Assembly (NCBI RefSeq): GCF_902499115.1
Contig: NZ_CABVPN010000044.1
Span: 1 to 33,556, forward strand
Direction of reading: 5' to 3'
Origin: Burkholderia diffusa
GTDB lineage: Bacteria > Pseudomonadota > Gammaproteobacteria > Burkholderiales > Burkholderiaceae
DNA: 33,556 nucleotides
Within the stretch, counting starts at the first letter, position 1, and every line of letters begins with the position of its first letter. The notes under the pieces are model-generated. The model was not told the origin of the DNA. It saw nothing but the letters and a program-made list of their open reading frames with translations, and did no database searches. A program made the translations under genes and the position numbers. Positions 1 to 9,500 of this stretch are shown here, piece after piece.

Positions 1-29
1 TCTCAGCGCAGCGTTTACAACCATTCCTT

Positions 30-73
30 CCCCAAAACAAAAATGCCGTTCAGTCGCTTAACTGAACGGCATT
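30..73 (-). terminator. Rho-independent terminator of tesA
   Basis: A perfect 13-bp inverted repeat (42-54 with 61-73) encloses a 6-nt loop. Read on the minus strand it is followed by a T-rich tract (complement of 30-43). It lies about 50 bases past the tesA stop, so it fits as its intrinsic terminator. Confidence 0.8.
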
Positions 74-122
74 ACCGTTCGAAACGGGGCTTTTTGCTTT
101 CCGGCGGTGGCGCGCCGCGAGG

Positions 123-797
123 TCAGCCGCGCGGCTTGCCGAGCAGCGGCTTCAGCGCCGGCCAGACGTTGTCGAGCAGGATGCCCTGTGCCTGTTGCGC
201 GGGATGCATCTGGTCCGCCTGGAACATCTCCGGCTTGTTCTCGATGCCGGCCAGCAGGAACGGCACGAGCGGTACGCCGAACTCCTTCGACAGGCGCGTG
301 TAGACCGCATGGAATTTCTGCGTGTAGTCGGGCCCGTAGTTGGGCGGCACGTACATGCCGACCAGCACGACCTTCGCGCGCGCTTGTCGCGCATCGGTGA
401 TGATGTCGCGCAGGTTCTGTTCGGTCGTCGCGAGCGGCACGCCGCGCAGCGCGTCGTTCGAGCCGAGCTCGATGACGACGATCGACGGCTTCAGCCGTTG
501 CAGCACCGCAGGGAGTCGCGCACGGCCACCGCTCGTGGTGTCGCCGCTGACGCTTGCGTTCGCGACGCTATAATCGATCCGCTCGGTTGCGAGCCGTTGC
601 CGCAGCAACGCAACCCAGCCGGTGTCGCGCGGCAACCCGTATTCGGCCGACAGGCTGTCGCCGAGCACGACGAGCGCGGGCTGGCCCGATGTCGGGGCCG
701 CCGTCGTCGCAGCGCGTGCGGGCACGTTTGCTGCGAGCAGGGTACCCAGCAGCGCGGCGAGCGCCGCGCGTCTTTTCAAGCGGAATGTCGTGTCCAT
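123..797 (-). CDS. tesA: Acyl-CoA thioesterase I / arylesterase, GDSL family (TesA)
   Basis: A 224-residue SGNH/GDSL hydrolase of the TesA family, which are periplasmic thioesterases, lysophospholipases and arylesterases acting on acyl-CoA and ester substrates. The N-terminus is a clear Sec signal peptide (basic residues 6-10, hydrophobic stretch to about 29, AxA-like end). The GDSL block has the nucleophile Ser at about residue 48, followed by a GSND block and a DQMHP block that supply the other catalytic residues. The chosen ATG places the signal peptide correctly. An earlier in-frame ATG exists 8 codons upstream but would extend further into the divergent ABC gene and has no visible ribosome site. 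The start codon overlaps by two bases the start codon of the divergent ABC ATPase, so each promoter must lie inside the other gene. Divergent tesA/ybbA pairing is familiar from other proteobacteria and supports the call. Confidence 0.93.
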   Translation of the reverse strand: MDTTFRLKRRAALAALLGTLLAANVPARAATTAAPTSGQPALVVLGDSLSAEYGLPRDTGWVALLRQRLATERIDYSVANASVSGDTTSGGRARLPAVLQRLKPSIVVIELGSNDALRGVPLATTEQNLRDIITDARQARAKVVLVGMYVPPNYGPDYTQKFHAVYTRLSKEFGVPLVPFLLAGIENKPEMFQADQMHPAQQAQGILLDNVWPALKPLLGKPRG

Positions 798-1497
798 GTT
801 CAAGATTACCGATCCGATCATCGAAGTCCATGACGTGTGCAAGCGGGTCGCCGACGCAACGGGCGAGCTGACGATCCTCGACGGCATCACGTTCGCCGTG
901 CGGCCCGGCAGCAGCCTCGCGATCGTCGGCGCATCGGGGTCGGGAAAATCGACGCTGCTCGGCCTGCTTGCGGGGTTGGACAGCGCGACGAGCGGCACGG
1001 TTCGCCTGCTCGGTCGTGCGCTCGACCAGCTCGACGAGGACGAGCGCGCCGCGCTGCGCAACGGCGCGGTCGGGTTCGTGTTCCAGTCGTTTCAGTTGAT
1101 GCCGCACCTGACGGCGCTCGAGAACGTGATGCTTCCGCTCGAACTGCAGGGCGGCATCAACGCGCGCGACGCGGCCGATCGGGCGCGCGCATTGCTCGTG
1201 CAGGTCGGTCTCGGCGAGCGCACCGCGCATTATCCGAAGCTGCTGTCCGGTGGCGAGCAACAGCGCGTCGCGCTCGCGCGCGCGTTCGTCACGCATCCCG
1301 CAATCCTGTTCGCCGACGAACCGACCGGCAGTCTCGATGCAGCCACGGGCCACGCCGTCATCGACCTGATGTTCGAACTGAACCGCACGCACGGCGCGAC
1401 GCTCGTGCTCGTCACGCACGATGCCGAACTCGCGCGGCGCTGCGCGACGACGGTCACCATCGACGCCGGCCGCATCGTCACGCCGCACGCGGCTTAG
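796..1497 (+). CDS. ybbA: ABC transporter ATP-binding protein, YbbA/LolD type
   Basis: A 233-residue ABC ATPase. It has Walker A GASGSGKST at residues 45-53, Q-loop FVFQSF, signature LSGGEQQRVALARA, Walker B followed by DEPTGSLD, and the H-loop LVTHD. Overall similarity is to E. coli YbbA, a cytoplasmic ATPase normally paired with the large permease YbbP and divergent from tesA. The start is the ATG that overlaps the tesA start codon; only a weak AGCGGA lies upstream. No permease gene follows: the next gene, pgi, is convergent. The membrane partner must therefore be encoded elsewhere, or this is an orphan ATPase. Family assignment is firm; substrate and partner are not determined by the sequence. 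Confidence 0.9.
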   Translation: MFKITDPIIEVHDVCKRVADATGELTILDGITFAVRPGSSLAIVGASGSGKSTLLGLLAGLDSATSGTVRLLGRALDQLDEDERAALRNGAVGFVFQSFQLMPHLTALENVMLPLELQGGINARDAADRARALLVQVGLGERTAHYPKLLSGGEQQRVALARAFVTHPAILFADEPTGSLDAATGHAVIDLMFELNRTHGATLVLVTHDAELARRCATTVTIDAGRIVTPHAA

Positions 1498-1515
1498 CGC
1501 GAGACCGAATTGCTT

Positions 1516-1552
1516 GCTGGCCGCGCCGGCTGGATCGCCCGGTGCGGCCGGC
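1516..1552. terminator. Hairpin between convergent ybbA and pgi
   Basis: A long GC-rich hairpin (GGCCGC-G-CCGG at 1519-1529 pairs with CCGG-T-GCGGCC at 1539-1549, extended by three outer pairs) fills the gap between two convergent genes. It lacks a T tract on either side, so a role as a bidirectional transcription stop is only suggested by position. Confidence 0.4.
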
Positions 1553-1572
1553 ATGCGTTGGACGTTGTCGCG

Positions 1573-3195
1573 TCAGCGCTTGAGTGCCGCGCGCGCGCGC
1601 TCGATCAGCGCGGTCGTCGACGAATCGTGCTTCGCGGGATCGACCGATTCGGCCGACAGGTCGGCTTCGACGACCTTGCCGAGAATCTTGCCGAGCTCGA
1701 CGCCCCACTGGTCGAACGGATTGATGTCCCACACCGTTGCCTGCACCAGCACCTTGTGCTCGTAGAGCGCGATCAGCGCGCCGAGCGTGCGCGGCGTCAG
1801 CGCATCCACCAGCAGCGTCGTCGTCGGGCGGTTGCCGGGGAACGTCAGGTGCGGCGCGAGCGCTTCCTTGCCGGGGCCGGCGACCTCGCGCGCTTCGTCG
1901 AGCGTGCGACCGAGCATCAGCGCTTCACTCTGCGCGAAGCAGTTCGCGAGCAGCTTCGGGTGATGGCTCGCGAGCGGATGCTCGGGCGTCAGCACGGCGA
2001 TGAAGTCGATCGGCACGATCGTCGGGCCCTGGTGCAGCATCTGGAAAAACGCGTGCTGGCCGTTGGTGCCCGGCTCGCCCCACGTGACGGCCGACGTCGG
2101 GTAGTCGACGAACGTGCCGTCCAGGCGCGCGGACTTGCCGTTGCTTTCCATTTCGAGCTGCTGCAGGTACGACGGCAGGTAGTGCAGCGCTTCCGAATAC
2201 GGCGCGACGAGATAGCTCTGCGAGCCGAAGAAGTTGCGGTACCAGATGCCGATCAGGCCGAGCAACACCGGCAGGTTGCGCTCGAGCGGCGCTTCGCGGA
2301 AATGGCGGTCCATGTCGTTCGCGCCGGCGAGCAGTTCGTCGAACTGCTCGGGTCCGATCGCGATCATGATCGACAGGCCGACCGCCGACCACAGCGAATA
2401 GCGGCCGCCGACCCAGTCCCACATTTCGAACACGTTGTCGGCGGAGATGCCGAACTTCACGACCTCGGCCGGGTTCGCCGACACGCCGACGAAGTGCTTC
2501 GCGAGCGCGTCTTCCGGGCAGCCGCGCGCGACGAACCAGTCGCGCAGCGAGCGTGCGTTCGTCATCGTCTCGAGTGTCGTGAAGGTCTTCGACACGATGA
2601 TCGCGAGCGTTTCCTCAGGATCGACCTGTTCGAGCACGCGCGCGAGATCGGCGCCGTCGACGTTCGACACGAAGTGGGTCGAAATGTCCGGCGTCGCGAC
2701 GTGGTGCAGCGCGTGCGTGACCATCTTCGGTCCGAGATCCGAGCCGCCGATGCCGATGTTGATCACGTGGCGGATGCGCTTGCCGGTATAGCCGGTCCAT
2801 GCGCCGCTGCGCACGGCGCGTGCGAAGGTCGCCATCTTCGCGCGCTCGGCGCTGACCTGCGCATGGAACGGCGCGTGCGGGTCGGTCGCGCGCAATGCCG
2901 TGTGCAGCGCGGCGCGGCCTTCGGTCGGGTTGACGATCTCGCCGGCGAACATCGCGTCGCGGCGCGCCTCGACGCGCGCTTCGCGGGCCAGCTGCACGAG
3001 CAGGCGCAACGTGTCGTCGTTGATGCGGTTCTTCGAGAAGTCGGCCGCAAGGCCGCCGCCGGGGATCGTGAAGCGTTCGGCACGGGTCGGCGCGCGGTCG
3101 TTTTCCGGCGCGAACCAGTCGCGCAGCCGCGCGTGGCGGATCTGTTCGAAGTGGGATTGAAGGGCAGTCCAGGCGGGGAGCGAATTCAGCGTCAT
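1573..3195 (-). CDS. pgi: Glucose-6-phosphate isomerase
   Basis: A 540-residue cytosolic enzyme interconverting glucose 6-phosphate and fructose 6-phosphate, here in a lineage that degrades sugars mainly by Entner-Doudoroff and uses Pgi largely for gluconeogenesis and cell-envelope sugar supply. Both family signatures are visible: DWVGGRYSLWSAVG in the middle and VWDINPFDQWGVELGK near the C-terminus. The catalytic region GEPGTNGQHAF is intact. The open frame extends 16 codons upstream, but the ATG giving MTLNSLPAW matches the normal family start and length. No strong ribosome site is visible. It is followed on the other side by the convergent ABC gene and preceded at about 110 bases by the NAD(P)HX repair gene on the same strand. 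Confidence 0.97.
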   Translation of the reverse strand: MTLNSLPAWTALQSHFEQIRHARLRDWFAPENDRAPTRAERFTIPGGGLAADFSKNRINDDTLRLLVQLAREARVEARRDAMFAGEIVNPTEGRAALHTALRATDPHAPFHAQVSAERAKMATFARAVRSGAWTGYTGKRIRHVINIGIGGSDLGPKMVTHALHHVATPDISTHFVSNVDGADLARVLEQVDPEETLAIIVSKTFTTLETMTNARSLRDWFVARGCPEDALAKHFVGVSANPAEVVKFGISADNVFEMWDWVGGRYSLWSAVGLSIMIAIGPEQFDELLAGANDMDRHFREAPLERNLPVLLGLIGIWYRNFFGSQSYLVAPYSEALHYLPSYLQQLEMESNGKSARLDGTFVDYPTSAVTWGEPGTNGQHAFFQMLHQGPTIVPIDFIAVLTPEHPLASHHPKLLANCFAQSEALMLGRTLDEAREVAGPGKEALAPHLTFPGNRPTTTLLVDALTPRTLGALIALYEHKVLVQATVWDINPFDQWGVELGKILGKVVEADLSAESVDPAKHDSSTTALIERARAALKR

Positions 3196-3306
3196 GGCGG
3201 TTCGAGTGAAGCGTGAATCGGGAGGAATGCCGCGCCGGCGCATCGGGATCGGAACGCCGGCGGACGAGCGGGCCCGCCGTGCGGCGGGGCACCCAGTATA
3301 GCGGCG

Positions 3307-4851
3307 TTATATGTCGGCGCGCGCCGACGGGTAAAAAAGGCGATTGATCAGCGTGCGCACCATCGGCGCGAGTTCGCCCGCGGTGAGGCCGGCCGGACCC
3401 GTGCCGTTCGCGGTCAGCGTGTCGGCCGCGAGGCCGTGCAGGTATACGCCCGCAAGCGCGGCTTCGTACGGCGCGACGCGCTGCGCGAGCAACGCGCCGA
3501 TCAGGCCGCCGAGCACGTCGCCGGTGCCGCCGGTGGCGAGCGCTGCATTGCCGGTCGGATTGATCGTCAGGCGGCCGTCGGGCGCCGCAATCACCGTGCC
3601 CGAACCCTTCAGCACGACGATGCTCGCGTAGCGCGCGGCCAGCGCCTGGGCTGCGGCCAACCGGTCGTGCTGCACCGTCGTGGTGTCGCTGCCGAGCAGC
3701 CGCGCTGCCTCGAGCGGATGCGGTGTCAGCACGCACGCGTTGCCCCGGGTGCCGCGGGCAACAACGGCGGCCGCGAGATCGGCGTGCGTTGCGATGAGGT
3801 TCAGCGCGTCGGCGTCGAGCAGCGTCGCGGCGTCGTGCGCGAGTACGTCGCGCACGAGGGTGGCCGCGGCCTCGCGCGCGCCGAGGCCGCAGCCTGCAGC
3901 GATCGCGGACATCGCATCGAGGTCGAGATTGTCCGCGGGATGCAGCATCAGTTCGGGAAACGGCGGGTCGTACGGCGGTGCGCCGGTGCCGAGAAAGCCC
4001 ACATGCACCTTGCCGGCGCCCGCGAACAGCGCGGCACGCGCGGCGAGGATCGGCGCGCCGCACATGCCGGTGTCGCCGCCGAGCACCGCCAGGCTGCCGA
4101 ACGTGCCCTTGTGCGAAGCGAACGCGCGGGCGGGCAGCGCGGCGGCGAACCGTGCCGGTGCGTTCAGCACGACGGCTGGCGCGGCGGGCGGTGCGACGTC
4201 GAGCGACGCGACGTCGATCTCGCCGGCGAGGTCGCGGCCGTCGCCGGTATACAGGCCGGGCTTCGCACCGATGAAGGTGAGCGTGTGCGTCGCGGTGACG
4301 GCGGCGCCGGCGCCGACGATCCGGCCCGTGTCGCTGTCGAGCCCGCTCGGTACGTCGAGCGCGAGCACGCGGCCGCCGCTTCGGGCATGTGCGGCGATAC
4401 GCGTGGCCTGGGCAGCGAACGGTCCGTCGAGTACGCGAGCGAGGCCGATGCCGAACAACCCGTCGACGACCCACGCGTAGTCGTCGAGCGAGGCGGGCGG
4501 CTCGGCCGACAGCGGCACGCCGGCCGCACGCGCGAGACCGAGCGCCCATTGCGCATCGTCCGGCTTGACCGGCACGGGCATCCAGGCCTGCGTCGCGACG
4601 CCGAGCTGCTGCAATTGCGCGGCGGCCACCAGCGCGTCGCCGCCGTTGTTGCCGGGGCCGACCGCGAACCAGACCGGGCGGTCGTCGCCGGCCACCCGTT
4701 CGGACAGCCAGCGTGCGGCGGCGGCGCCCGCGCGGCCCATCAGCGTGTGCGGCGGCAGTTCCGCGGTCGCGGCGGCCTCGGCCGCGCGCAGGTCGGCGAC
4801 GCGCAGCAGCGCGAGCGGGGCGGGGTCGGGAAGCGGGCGGGGATTCGTCAT
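3307..4851 (-). CDS. nnrD/nnrE: Bifunctional NAD(P)HX epimerase / ADP-dependent dehydratase
   Basis: A 514-residue fusion that repairs hydrated nicotinamide cofactors. The N-terminal half (about 1-215) is a YjeF_N epimerase with GPGNNGGD near residue 70 and the downstream LDVPSGLDSDTG motif. The C-terminal half (about 230-514) is a ribokinase-like dehydratase with the characteristic NPTGNAALATGGTGDVL segment that binds ATP/ADP. The epimerase interconverts R and S NAD(P)HX, and the dehydratase restores NAD(P)H using ADP (or ATP in some species). The fused form is the usual bacterial arrangement. The ATG is followed at once by a normal N-terminus; the ribosome site is weak. It lies 52 bases downstream of the FAD oxidoreductase and may be co-transcribed with it. 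Confidence 0.94.
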   Translation of the reverse strand: MTNPRPLPDPAPLALLRVADLRAAEAAATAELPPHTLMGRAGAAAARWLSERVAGDDRPVWFAVGPGNNGGDALVAAAQLQQLGVATQAWMPVPVKPDDAQWALGLARAAGVPLSAEPPASLDDYAWVVDGLFGIGLARVLDGPFAAQATRIAAHARSGGRVLALDVPSGLDSDTGRIVGAGAAVTATHTLTFIGAKPGLYTGDGRDLAGEIDVASLDVAPPAAPAVVLNAPARFAAALPARAFASHKGTFGSLAVLGGDTGMCGAPILAARAALFAGAGKVHVGFLGTGAPPYDPPFPELMLHPADNLDLDAMSAIAAGCGLGAREAAATLVRDVLAHDAATLLDADALNLIATHADLAAAVVARGTRGNACVLTPHPLEAARLLGSDTTTVQHDRLAAAQALAARYASIVVLKGSGTVIAAPDGRLTINPTGNAALATGGTGDVLGGLIGALLAQRVAPYEAALAGVYLHGLAADTLTANGTGPAGLTAGELAPMVRTLINRLFYPSARADI

Positions 4852-4903
4852 CGCGGGGTCATGGCGGCAGGAGGAGGCCGCCCCGGGGACGGGCCCGTGG
4901 CGG

Positions 4904-6205
4904 TCAGGTCGCGAAGCGCGTGGCGCTCAGCGCGGCGAGCGTGTCGGCGGGCCACTGCTGCGTGTCGCCGCTCAGACAGTCGGTCACCACTTTAGCAGAC
5001 CCGCACGCGAGGCCCCAACCGGCCGGGCCGTGCCCGAAATTGACGAATACGCGCGGATGCGGGGTCGGACCGACGACTGGCAGGCCGTCCGGCGACAGCA
5101 GTTGCGTGCCCTGCCACGACAGGGCGGCGGAAATCTTCGCGGCGCCCGGCACCCAGTCGTGGACGGCCTGGCCGAGCAGCGCGAGCGCGGCCTCGGACAG
5201 CGGCTCGGGGAGCGGCTTCGCGGTGTCGGCGAGGCTCTGCAGCACGGCGCCGCCGCCGATGCGCAGCCGCTGGTGGGTGCGCGTGATGGAGATCCGCTTG
5301 ATCGAATCGACGACGCTCAGGTGCGGCGCATGTTCTTCGTACGCGACGGGGGCGGTCAGCGTATGCGCGCGCACCGGATGCAGCGGCAGCCGCCAGCCGA
5401 GCCGCTCGAGCAGCGGCAGGCTGCCGGCACCCGCGGCGACCACGATCGCGTCGGCCGACATCACGTCGACCTCGTGCGCCTTCGTCGCGTGCCGGCCGCC
5501 GGCCGGCGCGAGCTCGACCGCGGCCCGGCCGGAGTCGACGCGGATCGCGGCGACGTCCGCGCCGAAGCGGAACTGCACGCCGTGCTCGTCGAGCGTCTGC
5601 TTGACCAGTTTTGCGAACAGCGGGCAGTTTCCGGTGCGTTCGGTCTCGAGCAGCACGCCGCCGGCAAAGCCGGGCTCGGCCGGCACCGAAGGCTCGAGCG
5701 CCGCGCATTCGTCGGCCGTGAGCACCCGGTACGGCTGGTCGAGCGCACGCAACAGGTCGAGTGCCGGTTGCAGCGCTTCCCAGTCGCGCGGGTCGCGCAC
5801 GACGTGCAGGATCCCGGGTTTCTGCTCGAATTCGAGCTGGAAGCGCGCCTCGATGTCGGCGAGCGACTCGCGCGACGCGTCGATCAGCGGGCGCAGCCGC
5901 GCGTACTGCGCGGCGAATGCGTCGGGCTCGCGCAGCGCGGCGAGCTGCTTGACGAAGCGGCGCACGCCGCCGTTGAAGCCCGGCTTGTAGACGATGCCGG
6001 TGTCGCGCGGCTGGCGCTGGCGCATGAAGGTCGGGCCGAACCAGACGTCGAGTGGGCTCGGCAGCAGCGTGCCGCCGTCGCCGTAGGTCGCGCCCTGCGC
6101 GACGGTCGCGTGGCGTTCGACCATGCATACGCGATGGCCGGCCGCGCGCAGCTGGTAGGCGGTGGCGACGCCGCTGATTCCGCCGCCGATGACAATGACA
6201 TCCAT
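4904..6205 (-). CDS. FAD-dependent D-amino-acid dehydrogenase-like oxidoreductase
   Basis: A 433-residue member of the DAO superfamily, closest in style to DadA (D-amino-acid dehydrogenase). The N-terminus starts directly with the dinucleotide-binding motif VIVIGGGISGVATAYQL and ends the first beta-alpha-beta with an acidic VER. The C-terminal FAD-binding segment has GPTPHPRVFVNFGHGPAGW, typical of the family. It would oxidatively deaminate an amino acid or N-methyl amino acid and pass electrons to the respiratory chain; the exact substrate cannot be read from sequence. An open frame continues about 97 codons upstream, but the ATG at MDVIVIGG is the only start that gives the family's N-terminus. 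A short inverted repeat lies immediately upstream. It is the first gene of a likely minus-strand unit with nnrD/E. Confidence 0.85.
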   Translation of the reverse strand: MDVIVIGGGISGVATAYQLRAAGHRVCMVERHATVAQGATYGDGGTLLPSPLDVWFGPTFMRQRQPRDTGIVYKPGFNGGVRRFVKQLAALREPDAFAAQYARLRPLIDASRESLADIEARFQLEFEQKPGILHVVRDPRDWEALQPALDLLRALDQPYRVLTADECAALEPSVPAEPGFAGGVLLETERTGNCPLFAKLVKQTLDEHGVQFRFGADVAAIRVDSGRAAVELAPAGGRHATKAHEVDVMSADAIVVAAGAGSLPLLERLGWRLPLHPVRAHTLTAPVAYEEHAPHLSVVDSIKRISITRTHQRLRIGGGAVLQSLADTAKPLPEPLSEAALALLGQAVHDWVPGAAKISAALSWQGTQLLSPDGLPVVGPTPHPRVFVNFGHGPAGWGLACGSAKVVTDCLSGDTQQWPADTLAALSATRFAT

Positions 6206-6220
6206 GAATTGCTTCGATGA

Positions 6221-6242
6221 CGGGCGGCGTGCATGCCGCCCG
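6221..6242. repeat. 8-bp-arm inverted repeat before the dadA-like gene
   Basis: CGGGCGGC (6221-6228) pairs perfectly with GCCGCCCG (6235-6242) around a 6-base centre. It begins 16 bases upstream of the oxidoreductase ATG, within its leader, and could be an operator or leader hairpin. Confidence 0.45.
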
Positions 6243-6468
6243 GTGAGGATTTGCTGACGGGCTCCCGGCCCGGTGAACCAGGAATGATAGCGCCAAAATC
6301 GCGCGAACCGGGCTCGCGCGACCTCGTCCGATTCCGCCGCCGGGTGGTTGCCGGCTACCGCGGCCGCGCGCGCCGGCCTGGCGGGCCGCTGCGTGCGGCG
6401 GATGCCGGCGCACCGTCGCGGTGCGTGACGGGTGCCGATCAGCCGGTCTGGGATGGCCGACTTCCGGG

Positions 6469-6474
6469 TATAAT
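6469..6474 (+). promoter_or_regulatory. Candidate -10 box for purL
   Basis: A perfect TATAAT stands 61 bases before the purL ATG in an otherwise GC-rich region. The -35 position is poorly matched, so the promoter is plausible but rests on one box. Confidence 0.5.
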
Positions 6475-6535
6475 TACGGCCTTCCTTTCGCCCCACGTCG
6501 CCACCTCGCGCGACTCATCGACGTCAGTCCAGCCC

Positions 6536-9500
6536 ATGGCTCACTTCTCGTGTTTTCCCGGCGCTTCGGCCCTCTCCGATTTCCGTCAAACCCGTCTGCT
6601 CGACACGCTCAGGCAAATCGACGCCAACATCGTCGCGGTGCGCGGCCAGTTCCTGCACTTCGTCAATGCGGCCGAGCCGCTGTCGGCCGACGACAGCGCA
6701 CGCATCGACGCGCTGATGCACTACGGCGCGCCGTTCGAGCCGGCGGCCGAGAAGGGCACGGCCGAGACCTTCGTCGTGCTGCCGCGCTTCGGCACGGTTT
6801 CGCCGTGGGCGAGCAAGGCGACCGACATCGCGCAGCACTGCGGCCTCACGCAAGTGCGCCGCATCGAGCGCGGCGTCGAATTCACGGTCACGCTGAAGTC
6901 GGGCCTGCTCGGCGGCAAGAAGGCGCTGTCCGACGACGCGCGCGCAGCCGTCGCGGCCGCGCTGCATGACCGGATGACCGAAAGCGTGGTCGCCACGCGC
7001 GACGACGCGAAGCACCTGTTCGACGAACTGCCGGCCAAGCCGCTCGAGATCGTCGACGTGCTGGGCGTCGGCCGTGGCGCGCTCGAGCGCGCGAACGTCG
7101 AGCTGGGCCTCGCGCTCGCCGACGACGAGATCGACTACCTGGTCGACGCGTTCCGCAAGCTCGAACGAAACCCGACCGACGTCGAACTGATGATGTTCGC
7201 GCAGGCGAACAGCGAGCATTGCCGCCACAAGATCTTCAACGCGCAGTGGACGATCGACGGTGAAGCACAGGACATGTCGCTGTTCGCGATGATCCGCAAC
7301 ACGGAGAAGCTGAGCCCGCAAGGCACGATCGTCGCGTATTCGGACAACTCGTCGATCATGGTCGGCGCCGAAGCCGAGCGCTGGTTCCCGCGCAACGCGG
7401 GCGCGGCCGGCGAGCCGGGCGAACGCTACGGTCGTCACACCGAGCTCACCCACACGCTGATGAAGGTCGAGACGCACAATCACCCGACGGCGATTTCGCC
7501 GTTCCCGGGCGCGGCGACCGGCGCGGGCGGCGAGATCCGCGACGAAGGCGCGACGGGCCGCGGTGCGCGTCCGAAGGCCGGCCTCACGGGCTTCACCGTG
7601 TCGAACCTCGATCTGCCGGACGCACGCCAGTCGTGGGAAAACGCACGCGACGCGGCCCAGCCGGTCGGCGAGCGCAACCCGAACGATGCGCACGGCCCGT
7701 ACGGCCGCCCGGACCGCATCGCGTCGCCGCTGCAGATCATGATCGACGGCCCGCTCGGCGGCGCCGCGTTCAACAACGAATTCGGCCGTCCGAACCTCGG
7801 CGGCTACTTCCGCGTGTACGAGCAGAACGTCGGCGGCCAGGTGCGCGGCTATCACAAGCCGATCATGATCGCGGGCGGCCTCGGCAACATCGCGGATCAA
7901 CACACGCACAAGCACGACGTGCCGGCAGGCTCGCTGCTGATCCAGATCGGCGGCCCGGGGATGCGGATCGGCATGGGCGGCGGCGCGGCGAGCTCGATGG
8001 CGACCGGCGCGAACACGGCCGAACTCGACTTCGACTCGGTGCAGCGCGGCAACCCGGAAATCGAGCGGCGCGCGCAGGAAGTGATCAACGGCTGCTGGCA
8101 GCTCGGCGCGGAAAACCCGATCCTGAGCATCCACGACGTCGGCGCGGGCGGCCTGTCGAACGCATTTCCCGAAATCGTCGACGGCGCGGGCAAGGGCGCG
8201 CGCTTCGAACTGCGCAAGGTCGCGCTCGAGGAATCGGGCCTGTCGCCGCGTGAAATCTGGTCGAACGAGGCGCAGGAGCGCTACGTGCTCGCGATCGCGC
8301 CGGCCGACCTGCCGCGCTTCGAGGCGATCTGCGCACGCGAGCGCTGCCCGTTCGCGGTGGTCGGCGTCGCGACCGACGAACGCCAGCTGAAGCTCGTCGA
8401 CGACGAAGCGACGGGCGTCGAGGAATTCCCGGTCGACATGCCGATGGAAGTGCTGCTCGGCAAGCCGCCGCGCATGCATCGCGACGTCACGCGTGTGACG
8501 ACGGAGCGCGCGCCGGTCGACGTGACGGGCATCGCGCTGTCGGAAGTCGCCGTCGACGTGCTGAAGCACCCGACGGTCGGCAGCAAGTCGTTCCTGATCA
8601 CGATCGGCGACCGTTCGGTCGGCGGCACGTCGGTGCGCGACCAGATGGTCGGCCCGTGGCAGGTGCCGGTGGCCGACTGTGCGGTGACCGCGCTCGACTA
8701 CGCGGGCTTCAAGGGCGAGGCGATGACGATGGCCGAGCGCACGCCGCTCGCGGTGATCGACGCGCCGGCATCGGGCCGCATGGCCGTCGGCGAGGCGATC
8801 ACGAACATCGCGAGCGCGCCGATCGCGTCGCTCGACAAGCTGAAGCTGTCGGCGAACTGGATGGCCGCGTGCGGCACGGCCGGCGAGGATGCCGCGCTGT
8901 TCGACACGGTCAAGGCGATCGGCATGGAGCTGTGCCCGGCGCTCGGGATCGGCATCCCGGTCGGCAAGGATTCGCTGTCGATGAAAACCAAGTGGGATGA
9001 GCAGGGCGTCGCGAAGGAAGTGGTGTCGCCGGTGTCGCTGATCATCTCCGCGTTCGCACCGGTCGAGGATGTGCGCCGCCATCTGACGCCGCAACTGCGC
9101 CGCGTCGCCGATGCGGGCGACAGCGTGCTGATCGCGATCGATCTTGGCCGCGGCAAGAACCGGATGGGTGGCAGCATCTTCGCGCAGGTCACGCAGCAGG
9201 TCGGCGACACGACGCCGGACGTCGACGATCCGGAAGACCTCAAGCGCTTCTTCAACGCGATCCAGTCGCTCAATGCACAAGACAAGCTGCTCGCGTATCA
9301 CGACCGCTCGGACGGCGGCCTGTGGGCGACGGTGTGCGAAATGGCGTTCGCGGGCCACGCGGGTGTGTCGCTGAACGTCGATATGCTGACGCTCGACCCG
9401 AATCACGAATCCGACTATGGCGACGCGAAGGACTGGGCGAAGCAGACGAGCGGCCGTCGCGAGGATCGCACGCTGCGCGCGCTGTTCTCGGAGGAACTCG

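Larger units (their letters stand above)
6206..6535. other. Divergent intergenic region, dadA-like / purL
   Basis: About 330 bases separate the two divergent starts. It contains the inverted repeat at 6221-6242 and a TATAAT box at 6469-6474 pointing to purL. No small gene or RNA gene could be supported in it. Confidence 0.5.

Noticed and set aside
1510..3216. Long plus-strand open frame opposite pgi
   Set aside because: It is an Arg/Asp/Val-rich antisense shadow produced by GC-rich codons; pgi on the other strand has full family signatures.
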